Source of the DNA: Clostridia bacterium
Lineage (GTDB): Bacteria; Bacillota; Clostridia; Christensenellales; UBA1242
Direction: 5' to 3'
Assembly: GCA_017541375.1 (NCBI GenBank)
Contig: JAFXZE010000005.1
Coordinates: 62,001 to 126,000, forward strand
Length of the DNA stretch: 64,000 nucleotides
Part shown: positions 1 through 8,433 of the stretch, one piece after another
Layout of the letters: each line of letters opens with the position of its first letter
Numbering within the stretch: the first letter of the stretch is position 1
The notes under the pieces: generated by a model
The model's database searches: none
What the model saw: only the letters and a program-made list of their open reading frames with translations
What the model was told of the DNA's origin: nothing
Program-made: the position numbers and the translations under genes

Positions 1-853
1 GTGCTAACCACAGTATTAGCCCAAACGCCGCACTTACACCTATAGCCAAGACATACCACTCAATTACATTTTCTCTCGTCAAGCAATTTCTATAAAGAAT
101 TATGTCTGGTAACTTTGCCCCAAATTGGCAATTATACACATGCGCTGTGTAAATTGCTTTTTCATCCTTACCCAATCCAACTGGAGCTACCAAAGTTGCA
201 AAGCTATTCGCATTCGACCTAATACGCTCGTCAGCCTCAAATGCATATACAAGTTTAAAATTAATTTGGGATAAAAACTGTTTTGCTTTTGCCTCACTCA
301 TGCCAAATCGATTACAAAAACTCTCTAGATAAACTTGATTGATAGATTTTTCTAAAGTAATATTCTCTATAGTCACATAATTTCTCTCCATCAATCTTAT
401 CAAAGTGTCTAACAATGCTCCTCCACCTTGAGAAGTATCTAGTAAAATATTTTTACTAATCAAAAAGTGTTTTTCAACATTAGGCGATGACGAAGAAGAA
501 GCATCTTTAGGTTGTTTGGTAAATTCTTTATAACTCTCGACATTTTCAAAACTAATAGAAATTTGGTAATCATCAGTGGAGCTATTCACTTTTGCTTTAA
601 ATTGGGCATTTTCAGTAGCGAAATAGCCCCCCAAAATTCTCCAATAGTCGTTTGCACAATCATTTAAATAAGCCACCATATCATCATAAGCCACATTTTC
701 TTGAGCTAAATTTTCCTTATCCAAAACTATCACGGAATCTACCCCAAAGGAACCATCCACATATGAAATACTCATACATGTCACAGCACTACATCCCCCT
801 AAGCCAAGTATCAGCCCTAATATCAAACCACATATAATAAATTTTTTCAACAT
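1..853 (-). CDS. Lipoprotein, C-terminus cut by window edge
   Basis: This reading frame stays open to base 1, so the gene runs out of the window. It starts at ATG 853 behind an AGAGGAG ribosome site. The N-terminus has two lysines, a hydrophobic stretch and a lipobox ending GLGGC (Cys21), so export and lipid anchoring are expected. The body is mixed, with a Ser-rich stretch near residue 120, and the last visible residues form a hydrophobic segment that looks like a membrane helix. It lies 18 bases downstream of the TraX-like gene and is probably cotranscribed with it. No family was recognised; function unknown. Confidence 0.75.
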   Translation of the reverse strand, partial: MLKKFIICGLILGLILGLGGCSAVTCMSISYVDGSFGVDSVIVLDKENLAQENVAYDDMVAYLNDCANDYWRILGGYFATENAQFKAKVNSSTDDYQISISFENVESYKEFTKQPKDASSSSSPNVEKHFLISKNILLDTSQGGGALLDTLIRLMERNYVTIENITLEKSINQVYLESFCNRFGMSEAKAKQFLSQINFKLVYAFEADERIRSNANSFATLVAPVGLGKDEKAIYTAHVYNCQFGAKLPDIILYRNCLTRENVIEWYVLAIGVSAAFGLILWLA

Positions 854-871
854 TTTTTTCTCCTCTTATTT

Positions 872-1588
872 TTACCCATAAATACTGCCGGCTATTATTT
901 GTAATAGCCAAATATGCACTGGGTAGAATATATAGAAAAAGTATTTTAAATTCCACTTTCCCCTATTACCATTATACATCCACAAAATTGGTATAGCAAA
1001 AAATGCAAAATAAGCTATAGACCACTGCATATACAGACAGTATAAAAGCGTGCAAATACTCAAAGCAAGTAGCATAAAGAGTTTTTGATACTGAGGCAAA
1101 AATCTCCTTATAGTATACAACAATACAGGTGTAAACACACCATATAAACTGTAGTTTTCAAAAAATACCCACTTATCTAACTCAAGGAAAATAAAGCCCA
1201 AGCTAACAATAATAGCAACAACCACCAAACAACTCATTAGGCAATAGTATTTTTCTTTGTACATGTCGACTATACTGTCTATGAGGTATATTATGAGTAT
1301 TGATGCACTAAATACCAAAAATATTGAAAACTCAGTAATTCCAGTAAATAGATACAACACCATCTGCATGATAATGCCCAAAATAAAAATTAATAAAAAA
1401 TGCTTTAGTTTATTGCGAGTATAAAAACAGCCTTCTGCTAGCATATACGCAAAAATTGGAAATGCAAGCCTCCCCACGGCCCGAAGAAACAAAGCTTCAG
1501 GAAAAATCATATAGCCTAAGTGATCCAAAAACATAGCTATACATGCGATAATTTTTAAAGCATTATTAGATAGTCCAAAACTCCTCAT
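872..1588 (-). CDS. TraX family membrane protein
   Basis: A polytopic membrane protein of about 238 residues with 7-8 hydrophobic segments. The opening (LKIIACIAMFLDHLGY, then VGRLAFPIFAYMLAEG) matches the TraX family, named for the F-plasmid pilin N-acetylation protein but widespread on Firmicute chromosomes, where its substrate is generally unknown. I prefer ATG 1588 over ATG 1594: the AGAGG ribosome site touches the first ATG but is 6 bases from the second. A promoter lies just upstream (1605-1634), and the lipoprotein gene follows after 18 bases. Nothing else here suggests conjugation, so a cell-surface modification role is only an inference. Confidence 0.8.
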   Translation of the reverse strand: MRSFGLSNNALKIIACIAMFLDHLGYMIFPEALFLRAVGRLAFPIFAYMLAEGCFYTRNKLKHFLLIFILGIIMQMVLYLFTGITEFSIFLVFSASILIIYLIDSIVDMYKEKYYCLMSCLVVVAIIVSLGFIFLELDKWVFFENYSLYGVFTPVLLYTIRRFLPQYQKLFMLLALSICTLLYCLYMQWSIAYFAFFAIPILWMYNGNRGKWNLKYFFYIFYPVHIWLLQIIAGSIYG

Positions 1589-1604
1589 ACTCATCCTCTA
1601 AAAA

Positions 1605-1634
1605 AGTATAACACGATAGCATATCTCTTGTCAA
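1605..1634 (-). promoter_or_regulatory. Promoter of the TraX-like gene
   Basis: On the minus strand TTGACA (1629-1634) and TATACT (1605-1610) are separated by 18 bases. Transcription would begin a few bases before the ribosome site of the TraX-like gene, leaving almost no leader. Confidence 0.65.
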
Positions 1635-1644
1635 AGGGTTAATC

Positions 1645-1673
1645 AAAAAATAAGCCACTAGACTTGGTGGCTT
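1645..1673 (-). terminator. Terminator of the 346-residue coiled-coil gene
   Basis: A 7-bp stem (AAGCCAC pairing with GTGGCTT) followed on the minus strand by a T-rich tract. The stop codon of the gene lies at the edge of the loop, so termination is built into the last codons. Confidence 0.8.
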
Positions 1674-2698
1674 ATAATTGCAATATTTGATCTTCTTTTT
1701 TCTCCAAAACTTGTCTTACTAAAATCTGACTCTAATTGCTTTTCAATAGCTCGTTTCCCCTGAGTGCGAGCTTTTTCTCTGCGACTACCTAATAGCTTTT
1801 TACAAAGATAGTTGTATATTCCTCGCAAAGTGTCCACTATTCTTTGAGTATAAGATCGGGAGATAGTCATATTTTTGCTCAACCCAGCTTTCTTTCTGTC
1901 TCCAAAAATACTCCTAAAACTACTGAAAATTGCGTTTTGTTTGTCTTGGTCTTTTTTCTTCATTTCACTAGCCAAAACCCTTGCTGACAATACGCAAATG
2001 TCTTCCATTTCTTTGCATTTCTTGATCTGCTCTTCTAAGTCAGTCTTTGAAGCGCTAATCTTAGCAATTTTTTGGGTATATGCCCTATGATTATCTTCCA
2101 TTTCAGTATTAAGCTTTGTCATCTCAGCAGTCATTTCCGCTAGTTTTTCTTCATGAGCATTGAGTAGCTTTTTATTCTCTTTGTACAGATAATCTAACTC
2201 TAGATTTTTTTCTCCCTTAGTTTTTCGAGATAAATCTATATTGTTTCTCATTTCCTCAAGCTTTGCTTTTCTATCTTGATAAAACTCACTTAAGCTTATC
2301 ATCTCAGATTTCAACTTATCTATCTTACTTTGAGTCTCTTGCTCAATTATATTATACTCGGCATTCACCAAATCTTTTTGGTGAGCAAGGTTTGGGTCAT
2401 TTTTCATATTAAATTCAAGCTTTTTTCTGTAGTTTTGCAACATTCCAATTTGCTTTACCAGCTTGTCCAATTCAAAAACTTTATACTCATCGAATTTTTT
2501 TTCTTGCCTAGACATAACTCTAGCATCTTCCGCTACGATTTTCCTATATGGGGCAGATTTTTTTATCTGTGCTACACTATAAGGACGATTTTCATTATGA
2601 ATAGTAAGATTGTCAACTTTACTAAACAAAGTCTCTCTATCTATTTTTTGTTTTGATGTCCTATTTTTTTGTACATTCATATCACTAGTTGTATTCAT
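1658..2698 (-). CDS. Coiled-coil protein, unknown function
   Basis: 346 residues with no signal peptide and no membrane segment. Residues 60-230 are rich in Lys, Glu, Leu and Asn with heptad-like spacing, which suggests a long coiled coil; the C-terminal third is basic (YLCKKLLGSRREKAR). The gene starts at ATG 2698 behind AAGGAG, has its own promoter (2733-2760) and its own terminator, so it is monocistronic. No domain was recognised. It resembles the coiled-coil protein at 43.1 kb in general character only; I see no convincing alignment between them. Confidence 0.75.
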   Translation of the reverse strand: MNTTSDMNVQKNRTSKQKIDRETLFSKVDNLTIHNENRPYSVAQIKKSAPYRKIVAEDARVMSRQEKKFDEYKVFELDKLVKQIGMLQNYRKKLEFNMKNDPNLAHQKDLVNAEYNIIEQETQSKIDKLKSEMISLSEFYQDRKAKLEEMRNNIDLSRKTKGEKNLELDYLYKENKKLLNAHEEKLAEMTAEMTKLNTEMEDNHRAYTQKIAKISASKTDLEEQIKKCKEMEDICVLSARVLASEMKKKDQDKQNAIFSSFRSIFGDRKKAGLSKNMTISRSYTQRIVDTLRGIYNYLCKKLLGSRREKARTQGKRAIEKQLESDFSKTSFGEKRRSNIAIISHQV

Positions 2699-2732
2699 AA
2701 TAAAAACTCCTTCTCTTTACTTGATGATTGTA

Positions 2733-2760
2733 AGTATAGCAGTTTTTTTCATTTTGTCAA
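2733..2760 (-). promoter_or_regulatory. Promoter of the 346-residue coiled-coil gene
   Basis: TTGACA (2755-2760) and TATACT (2733-2738) on the minus strand with a 16-base spacer, about 35 bases before the start codon. Confidence 0.65.
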
Positions 2761-2807
2761 ATACTTTTTTAAAAATGCCCATATAAGCCCATAACTAAGC
2801 CATTTTT

Positions 2808-3275
2808 TTATTCTGATTTTGAATCTGTTTGGACAAATTTTGCTCCCTCATCCTCGTTTGATTCGTGATAGACTTTTGGCGAAATGCGAGTTTCTACTTT
2901 GCGTTTTTTGTTCTCGATTCCGTGATGTAACACAGAAAATTTGTTTTGGTCTCCCATAAGATGAACTATCCCACCAGCTTCATCTACGGGGATACTAAAT
3001 GTCATTCCGCGCCCTTCATCCGTTAGGCTACAAGATTTGCATATATCACGCATAACTTTCTTTCTTATTACTTTAGGCACCAAAATTAAAACCATTTCCT
3101 TTTCGGGCTGAATAGCCACCCCTAGCACCTTTTCCTCCTCATGTGTCCCTGTTCCACGCGCAGATATTATAGTAGCACCTTCAGCTCCTGCCCCCTTAGC
3201 TGTAGAAATTACAGGATCACTAAATCCTTTATTCACAATAGTTATAATCAAACTCATATCCTGCTTAACTAACAT
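2808..3275 (-). CDS. PII-like signalling protein
   Basis: 155 residues. The strand MSLIITIVNKGFSDPVISTAK, then GAGAEGATIISARGTG, fits the P-II nitrogen-regulator fold, in which trimers bind ATP/ADP and control partner proteins through the T-loop. The conserved Gly-rich segment and the TFSIPVDEAGG strand near residue 95 are present. After about residue 108 it carries a charged tail not found in classical GlnB (112 residues). It starts at ATG 3275 behind GGAGG and overlaps the preceding gene by 11 bases. Adjacent to a DUF1538 membrane protein, so it probably regulates that protein rather than ammonium transport; this is inference. The effector ligand is not predictable. Confidence 0.8.
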   Translation of the reverse strand: MLVKQDMSLIITIVNKGFSDPVISTAKGAGAEGATIISARGTGTHEEEKVLGVAIQPEKEMVLILVPKVIRKKVMRDICKSCSLTDEGRGMTFSIPVDEAGGIVHLMGDQNKFSVLHHGIENKKRKVETRISPKVYHESNEDEGAKFVQTDSKSE

Positions 3276-3630
3276 CTTTATCCTCCGAATATTTATTTAA
3301 AAAGTAGTTTAATATCTCCCTATTCATACTGCTTAGAGGAATAGTAAATACCACTCCATAACTGCGTTTTTCGTCGGGACAAAGTATCAAATCTAGCCCC
3401 TGCACTGTCCTAAGCGCATTTTCTCTACGAACTATCCCTGTAAGAACAGTAGTATCTCTACGATTGCCACCCATTACACTGACAAACTTGGCCAGCGTTA
3501 TCCCTTCACTTAAAAACTCCAAAAAAGACTGTTCTTTAGCATTTTTAAGAATTGCCTTTGCAATATCAGATTTTTCTTTATCCACCACGCAAACGAGCAG
3601 TTTGAATGGTGCTTCTTTCATCTTGGACAT
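3265..3630 (-). CDS. Second PII-like protein
   Basis: 121 residues starting at ATG 3630 behind GGAGAGGAG. The beta-alpha-beta pattern (FKLLVCVVDKEKSDIAKAILKNA, later LTGIVRRENALRTVQGLDLIL) and length match a single PII-type domain, more diverged than the neighbouring gene: the Gly-rich GAEGATI segment is replaced by FVSVMGGNRRDTTVLTG. It lies 9 bases after the DUF1538 gene and overlaps the next PII gene, so all three are likely translated from one message. Possibly the two PII-like chains form mixed trimers or each watches one half of the transporter; not testable here. Confidence 0.65.
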   Translation of the reverse strand: MSKMKEAPFKLLVCVVDKEKSDIAKAILKNAKEQSFLEFLSEGITLAKFVSVMGGNRRDTTVLTGIVRRENALRTVQGLDLILCPDEKRSYGVVFTIPLSSMNREILNYFLNKYSEDKDVS

Positions 3631-3639
3631 ACTCCTCTC

Positions 3640-5163
3640 CTAATCAAACTCTACAATATCAACTTTTGCATCTTTCTCAATAAGATTTTCTTCAGCTTTT
3701 AGTTTACGCTTATTTACAATATCTACCACCAAGCCTAACACTTGGATAGTCAGTAGTGGTGTTACTGCAATAAATGCTAGTGTTCCAAAACCATAAATAA
3801 GAGTATCTAGTCCTAGGCTTGCGCATGCCCCCATAATAAGCGGCAACACAAAGGTTGTAGCCATAGCCCCTGTGGATACACCACCAGAATCAAATGCAAT
3901 TCCTGTAAATATATGAGGCACAATAAAAGACAGAATGATAGCCAACACATATGCAGGCACCAAAACATACCAGATAGAAAATTGGCATATCACACGCAGA
4001 GCACAAAGCCCAAGACTAACAGCTACACCTATGCACACACATACTAATATCGTCTTAGCAGGAATACGTCCATCCGTAAGTACTTCGACTTGATGTGTAA
4101 GCACATGCACTGCCGGCTCTGCTAGTGCAATCACCGCCCCCAATACACAGGCTATTGGAACAAAATACCAATTTTGCTCTCCAGCTACCAGTGAGGAGCC
4201 TATCATATTGCCCACTGGTAAAAAACCTACATTTACACCAGTGAAAAACATCACTATGCCACCATATACAAATAAAAGCCCTAAGATAATGCGTAAAACC
4301 TTTTTAAAAGGCAAGTGCAAAACAAAAAATTGAAATAATAAAAATATAACTAAGATTGGCAACAACACTATGCCTACTTCGGTAAGTGATGAAGGAAAAA
4401 CAGAAAGAAAAGATTGTACAATATCATTAAATGACTCAGGTTCGTTTATAATGGTGGCTTGAGTGGTGCTAAGGGTCGAATTATCTACAAAAAGCCCTAA
4501 TATCATCACCGCCAATATTGGTCCTGCACTCCCCAAAGCCACTAGTCCAAAACTATCATCGCTATTGGTCTTTTTATTACTACGTACAGAAGCAATTCCC
4601 AAACCAAAAGCAATCAAAAATGGTACGCTAATGGGGCCTGTAGTCACACTACCTGAGTCAAATGCTAATGGCGCAAATTGTGGTGGAACAAAAAAACCCA
4701 ATATAAATATAATTACATAAGCGACTGTTAGTACAATATTTAGTGGCACACGCAACAAAGTTCTTAGAATGGACAGTACTGTAAATGCTCCTACTCCTAT
4801 GCCCACTGCCAAAACTAGAGCCCAAGTATTGATAGAGCTAACCTGATTGGCCAACACCATTAAATCGGGTTCTGCAATAGTTATTACTACCCCCATCAAA
4901 AACCCAACAAGCAGCATAAACCAAACTTTGTGTGTTTTGGAAAGAAAAGCTCCAATACTCTCACCAATAGGAATCATTGAGCTGTCAGCGCCCAAAGTAA
5001 AACAAGACATTCCCACTATTAGCAAAGCAACGGCAATCAAAAACTGCACTACCACTTCCCAACTCATGGGTACAAGCGTACATGCCAGTATCAACACGAT
5101 ATACATAATAGGTGCAATAGAAATTGTAGCCTCTTTCAATTTCCCTAAATAACCTTTATGCAT
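3640..5163 (-). CDS. DUF1538 membrane protein (putative transporter)
   Basis: About 507 residues with 12 or more hydrophobic segments, built as two similar halves, as in the DUF1538 family. Each half carries AEP..(V)L..QV (AEPDLMVLANQV near residue 80; AEPAVHVLTHQV near residue 335) and FDSG.V.TG (near residues 168 and 425). Such inverted or repeated polar motifs inside membrane halves suggest a substrate or ion pathway. ATG 5163 is preferred: GGGGGAG is 7 bases from it but only 1 base from ATG 5169. The two downstream PII-like genes make a PII-gated transporter likely; the transported substrate is unknown. Confidence 0.85.
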   Translation of the reverse strand: MHKGYLGKLKEATISIAPIMYIVLILACTLVPMSWEVVVQFLIAVALLIVGMSCFTLGADSSMIPIGESIGAFLSKTHKVWFMLLVGFLMGVVITIAEPDLMVLANQVSSINTWALVLAVGIGVGAFTVLSILRTLLRVPLNIVLTVAYVIIFILGFFVPPQFAPLAFDSGSVTTGPISVPFLIAFGLGIASVRSNKKTNSDDSFGLVALGSAGPILAVMILGLFVDNSTLSTTQATIINEPESFNDIVQSFLSVFPSSLTEVGIVLLPILVIFLLFQFFVLHLPFKKVLRIILGLLFVYGGIVMFFTGVNVGFLPVGNMIGSSLVAGEQNWYFVPIACVLGAVIALAEPAVHVLTHQVEVLTDGRIPAKTILVCVCIGVAVSLGLCALRVICQFSIWYVLVPAYVLAIILSFIVPHIFTGIAFDSGGVSTGAMATTFVLPLIMGACASLGLDTLIYGFGTLAFIAVTPLLTIQVLGLVVDIVNKRKLKAEENLIEKDAKVDIVEFD

Positions 5164-5277
5164 GAGCATTCTCCCCCTATCTAAAATGCCAAAATACTAC
5201 CGTTTATTTAGTCTATAAATGTCTTTATTAGTGCTCCCATTCTTTTACTTTGCCATACGGAATTATTTTTCGACATA

Positions 5278-5306
5278 ATTATGAATCAAAATCATTTTTT
5301 TGTCAA
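5278..5306 (-). promoter_or_regulatory. Promoter of the DUF1538-PII operon
   Basis: TTGACA (5301-5306) and CATAAT (5278-5283) on the minus strand, spacer 17. It leaves a leader of about 110 bases before the DUF1538 start codon; I see no known riboswitch in that leader. Confidence 0.55.
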
Positions 5307-5324
5307 CTAATTTTAGCTCTTAAA

Positions 5325-5349
5325 TAAAAAAATCTTCCATTAGAAGATT
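5325..5349 (-). terminator. Terminator of the 168-residue membrane protein gene
   Basis: AATCTTC/GAAGATT stem with a T7 tract on the minus strand; the stem begins inside the stop codon. Confidence 0.75.
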
Positions 5350-5854
5350 AATCTATTTCTTTTATGTCAGTCGTTTGATTTTGCAAATATTCCACCCCAA
5401 TACAATCTTGATTTACTACAAAAGCTAATTTGTCGTTGGTAAAATATTTGGTACAATAGCCAAAACTAAGTGATTTTTTCTGTGTAATATCTGATAAATT
5501 TAATTTTTTCTTAGAAAAAATAGTATGTTTTACTATTTCACCATCAACAAAAACTAGCCTATATAAGCAAGTTCCAAACACAAACAAAATCAAAAGAACC
5601 GCAAATAACCCTATGATTATCTGTATATACAAATTTACTTGCATTATAGAGGAAATTACCAAAGCTGTCATAGTTACACAAAATCCAATAAACCCAAGTA
5701 AAGCATAGCTATGTGGCAGCAATACACAGTATCTATCTGCGTTGTTTTCATGCTCCACATCTATAATGCGCTTTAGGTGCAGCAATACCAACACACACAT
5801 AGCTATGCAGCTAAAGATACTCAGGCATGTCAAAACAATTACTTCAGTACTCAT
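5348..5854 (-). CDS. Small membrane protein, unknown function
   Basis: 168 residues with about three membrane helices (residues 5-25, 48-70, 75-100) and a soluble C-terminal part of about 65 residues whose alternating hydrophobic pattern (RLVFVDGEIVKHTIFSKKK) resembles the short PH-like beta domains of Firmicute membrane proteins. ATG 5854 follows GGAGGTGGGGT. Only a weak family impression; function unknown. It sits between the tRNA-Pro(CGG) gene and the DUF1538 operon with its own terminator. Confidence 0.65.
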   Translation of the reverse strand: MSTEVIVLTCLSIFSCIAMCVLVLLHLKRIIDVEHENNADRYCVLLPHSYALLGFIGFCVTMTALVISSIMQVNLYIQIIIGLFAVLLILFVFGTCLYRLVFVDGEIVKHTIFSKKKLNLSDITQKKSLSFGYCTKYFTNDKLAFVVNQDCIGVEYLQNQTTDIKEID

Positions 5855-5892
5855 ACCCCACCTCCAATTTGATTAATTGAAAAATATCAATT

Positions 5893-5969
5893 TGGTCAAG
5901 ATGGTGAGATTTGAACTCACGACCCCTTGGTCCCGAACCAAGTGCGCTACCGAACTGCGCTACATCTTG
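5893..5969 (-). tRNA. tRNA-Pro(CGG)
   Basis: 77 bases on the minus strand with encoded CCA. Acceptor CAAGATG/CATCTTG, D arm GCGC/GCGC, anticodon stem CTTGG/CCAAG with loop TTCGGGA (anticodon CGG), T arm GTGAG-TTCAAAT-CTCAC. Reads CCG proline codons. Confidence 0.95.
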
Positions 5970-6027
5970 AAAAAAGCAAACTCAATACGTTTGCCCTCAT
6001 TATATCACACTTTCTCCAAAAACACAA

Positions 6028-6666
6028 TTAATTTATATGTTTTGTTATAATTCTCTTTAGTGCCCAAATGCCCAAGCACAACAAAATAGACAACAAAAGA
6101 ATAAGTGAAAAACTCAACCAACCTAAGTTGCCATTGTTAAATTGATAAAAGTCATTCCATTCCCCGCTCATGTGGTATATGGGGACTGTCATTATCCAAT
6201 AAAATATTCCATACATTGCCATTGGAATTGCTCCATACAAACTTTCCCCAATTTTCATATTGAACCAAAATTCTAAAAACACAGTGGAAATGAACCCCAA
6301 TACCGGAACAATCACATGGAGAATAAGATTAACTCCCATAAACATTATCGGGGCACGTAAATACAACACCACTACCCAAAAAGTCACTGAAACCGCAATC
6401 ACTCCACAAAACTTTAAGACTTCAGCCCACTTAGGGATGAAATAATCACCTGATTTGAGTGCTTTTATTTCAAAAAACAACAAAATGCCTGAAGTAATAG
6501 CTAATAGGACATTTGAGTCTGTAGTAAAGTATTTGAATCCCCAAAATCCTACCATTTTTTCTTCATGAAAAACATTGACAAAAAAACACATCACCGAAAA
6601 TGCTACCAATAAAATTATCACACAATTTAGAACAATTGAACCTATCAAGAGTTTTTTCTTATTCAT
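6028..6666 (-). CDS. Six-helix membrane protein, Pr6Pr-like
   Basis: About 212 residues and six hydrophobic segments. The segment FKYFTTDSNVLLAIT after the first helix and the HVIVPVLGF helix in the middle recall the Pr6Pr family of bacterial six-helix proteins, whose biochemical role is not established. The start is ATG 6666: the upstream in-frame ATG 6678 lies inside the GGGAGG ribosome site. Monocistronic by position. Confidence 0.65.
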   Translation of the reverse strand: MNKKKLLIGSIVLNCVIILLVAFSVMCFFVNVFHEEKMVGFWGFKYFTTDSNVLLAITSGILLFFEIKALKSGDYFIPKWAEVLKFCGVIAVSVTFWVVVLYLRAPIMFMGVNLILHVIVPVLGFISTVFLEFWFNMKIGESLYGAIPMAMYGIFYWIMTVPIYHMSGEWNDFYQFNNGNLGWLSFSLILLLSILLCLGIWALKRIITKHIN

Positions 6667-6743
6667 TTCGCCTCCCATTATAAAAAATATTACTCAATTC
6701 TACTTGATTAAATTGTCTTTTGATAGTATAATAAGTGTTGCTT

Positions 6744-6818
6744 ACACCCATAGTGTAATGGATAACACAAAAGTTTCCGGAGCTTTTAATGAGGGTTCGA
6801 TTCCCCCTGGGTGTACCA
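6744..6818 (+). tRNA. tRNA-Arg(CCG)
   Basis: 75 bases with encoded CCA. Acceptor ACACCCA/TGGGTGT, D arm GTGT/ACAC, anticodon stem AAAGT/GCTTT (last pair T-G) with loop TTCCGGA (anticodon CCG), T loop TTCGATT. One mismatch (A-C) in the T stem. Reads CGG arginine codons. Confidence 0.9.
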
Positions 6819-6894
6819 GTGTAAACAAACGCGATAGTTTAATGAAAAAATAATTCTTCCCTATTCATTATTCACTATTTGGTATTCATTATTC

Positions 6895-6932
6895 AATCTA
6901 AAACGGAGTGCCCACGCCCTCCGTTTTAGATT
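6895..6932. terminator. Perfect 14-bp hairpin at the end of cvpA
   Basis: AATCTAAAACGGAG pairs exactly with CTCCGTTTTAGATT around a 10-base loop; the cvpA stop codon lies in one arm. There is no T tract on either side, so it may be a 3'-end protecting hairpin or a factor-assisted terminator rather than a classical intrinsic one. Confidence 0.55.
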
Positions 6933-7624
6933 ATGCTAGCTAGCCACGGCAGCAATGTGCTATCGGTGTAATTTGCCACCCACATAAAGAACGGTTGCGC
7001 CACACCAGAGCCGTCCATCCAACTAAGGAAAGTTTGCCCAAGACTCGGGATAGCGGAACTTAGTAAATATACTGAGATAAAAACGATCGCTACATACAAT
7101 CCTCCCTTTAAAGCTCCAAAAACGCCACCCAACACTCTATCAAACTTACCGATTGTTTTGTATTCATGCAAACGATTTACTAGACGAGTAAGCAAAGACA
7201 GAACGATCTTTATGAGTATAAACATAATAAGTGCAGCAATTGCTATGGTAATAAGTTCTCCAATTTTCCACGAAAACGCACTGATAAATTCTGGATCACT
7301 GGCTCCTTGAGAATATTCATTATAATAATTGCTCCCCATCAAGATCTTAGCAAACTTATTTACAAAAAAGTTGGAGATTGAACCATTTCCATTTGTTTCC
7401 ATACAATATGGAGTGATAGGCGACTCCACCACTCCCCCCATCGCATCCTTTAATCTAAACACAAATTGGAGGACATTAGCTATAGGTTTGGCTAAAAATA
7501 TGGATAGCACAAGCGTTACGAATGTGCCACAAAGTTTGATAAGACTATTGAAAAAGCCGTTGAATATTCCAATAACAGTGAATAACGAAATGAATAGTAA
7601 CAAAGCTATATCAAACCACGCCAT
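6926..7624 (-). CDS. CvpA family membrane protein
   Basis: 232 residues. It opens with WFDIALLLFISLFTVIGIFNGF, the first helix of CvpA/colicin V production proteins, followed by three further helices; the third-to-fourth region has YKTIGKFDRVLGGVFGALKG, the family's best conserved segment. Residues 60-105 form an extra soluble loop outside the usual four-helix core. ATG 7624 follows GGAGG. CvpA proteins act in the inner membrane and affect envelope and biofilm traits, with unclear chemistry. Upstream lie two small membrane-protein genes on the same strand. Confidence 0.85.
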   Translation of the reverse strand: MAWFDIALLLFISLFTVIGIFNGFFNSLIKLCGTFVTLVLSIFLAKPIANVLQFVFRLKDAMGGVVESPITPYCMETNGNGSISNFFVNKFAKILMGSNYYNEYSQGASDPEFISAFSWKIGELITIAIAALIMFILIKIVLSLLTRLVNRLHEYKTIGKFDRVLGGVFGALKGGLYVAIVFISVYLLSSAIPSLGQTFLSWMDGSGVAQPFFMWVANYTDSTLLPWLASII

Positions 7625-7645
7625 TTTTCTACCTCCTTGTGTTTA

Positions 7646-8032
7646 TTAAAAAGTTTTACTACAAATCAAAATAAAAACTAATAAGCAGAATAAACTCAAC
7701 AAAATTGTCACAAAAAACCAAACAAAACCATCGTGTAAAATTCGCTTGATTTCTGTTTCTTGTTTCTTTGGATATTTAAAATGCGCCACATCAAATTTTT
7801 CTCCATGTTCATCTGCATATCTATAGGCATCTACATAACGCTTTTGATAAATCTTATCCTTTAAATCTCTATATTTGCTATACTGAACCATACTAAAACT
7901 AACAGCACCGGTCAGCAAGGCTAATCCAAAAAAAATCAAAAATCCATTCCAAAAGGCACTCAAAACTCCCGATAAAATAGCTACACCCACCGCTATAGCA
8001 ATAATTAGGTAAAGTATTTTATAATAACTCAT
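7646..8032 (-). CDS. Small membrane protein, unknown function
   Basis: 128 residues. Two hydrophobic segments at residues 5-50, a charged cytoplasm-like middle (YSKYRDLKDKIYQKRYVDAYRYADEHG), and a C-terminal helix (residues 103-124). No family recognised. It starts at ATG 8032 with GGAGAGG and follows the next small membrane-protein gene by 9 bases, which suggests one transcript. Confidence 0.65.
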   Translation of the reverse strand: MSYYKILYLIIAIAVGVAILSGVLSAFWNGFLIFFGLALLTGAVSFSMVQYSKYRDLKDKIYQKRYVDAYRYADEHGEKFDVAHFKYPKKQETEIKRILHDGFVWFFVTILLSLFCLLVFILICSKTF

Positions 8033-8041
8033 CTTCCTCTC

Positions 8042-8344
8042 CTAAAGGAAAAGTCCCACCACAATCGCACTAATTATCAGTAGTGTAAAAATTATTTGCA
8101 TAGTCATAAACCACGGGCTTCGCTTTGATAAGCAATAGAAAAATCCCAAAGTTACTGTGATACAATAAGCCAAAATGTTAGCCGTTAATACAAATATTGA
8201 TGGTATATCTGCAATGTGAAAAAGTGAGACATTCTCTCCTGTAACAAAGGCTATGACACAGATGGCCGACAATGTAACAGCAATGCACATTGTAACCACA
8301 AATCCCAAACAGTTTAAAACTTTTTTAAACTCCAAATTTGTCAT
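8042..8344 (-). CDS. Three-helix small membrane protein, unknown function
   Basis: 100 residues from ATG 8344, which follows GGGAGGATT; an upstream in-frame start would have no ribosome site. Three hydrophobic segments (about residues 10-35, 45-68, 75-98). No recognised family. Likely cotranscribed with the 128-residue membrane protein gene. Confidence 0.65.
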   Translation of the reverse strand: MTNLEFKKVLNCLGFVVTMCIAVTLSAICVIAFVTGENVSLFHIADIPSIFVLTANILAYCITVTLGFFYCLSKRSPWFMTMQIIFTLLIISAIVVGLFL

Positions 8345-8433
8345 AATCCTCCCTCCCTTTTTTATCTTTATATAGTAAAACAAAATTCTATTATTTTGTC
8401 AAGTAAATTGGACAAAAAATTGATTTTTTGCTT

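Noticed and set aside
872..1588. Conjugative element suggested by the TraX-like gene
   Set aside because: No relaxase, coupling protein, pilus or integrase gene nearby; TraX homologues are common on chromosomes.
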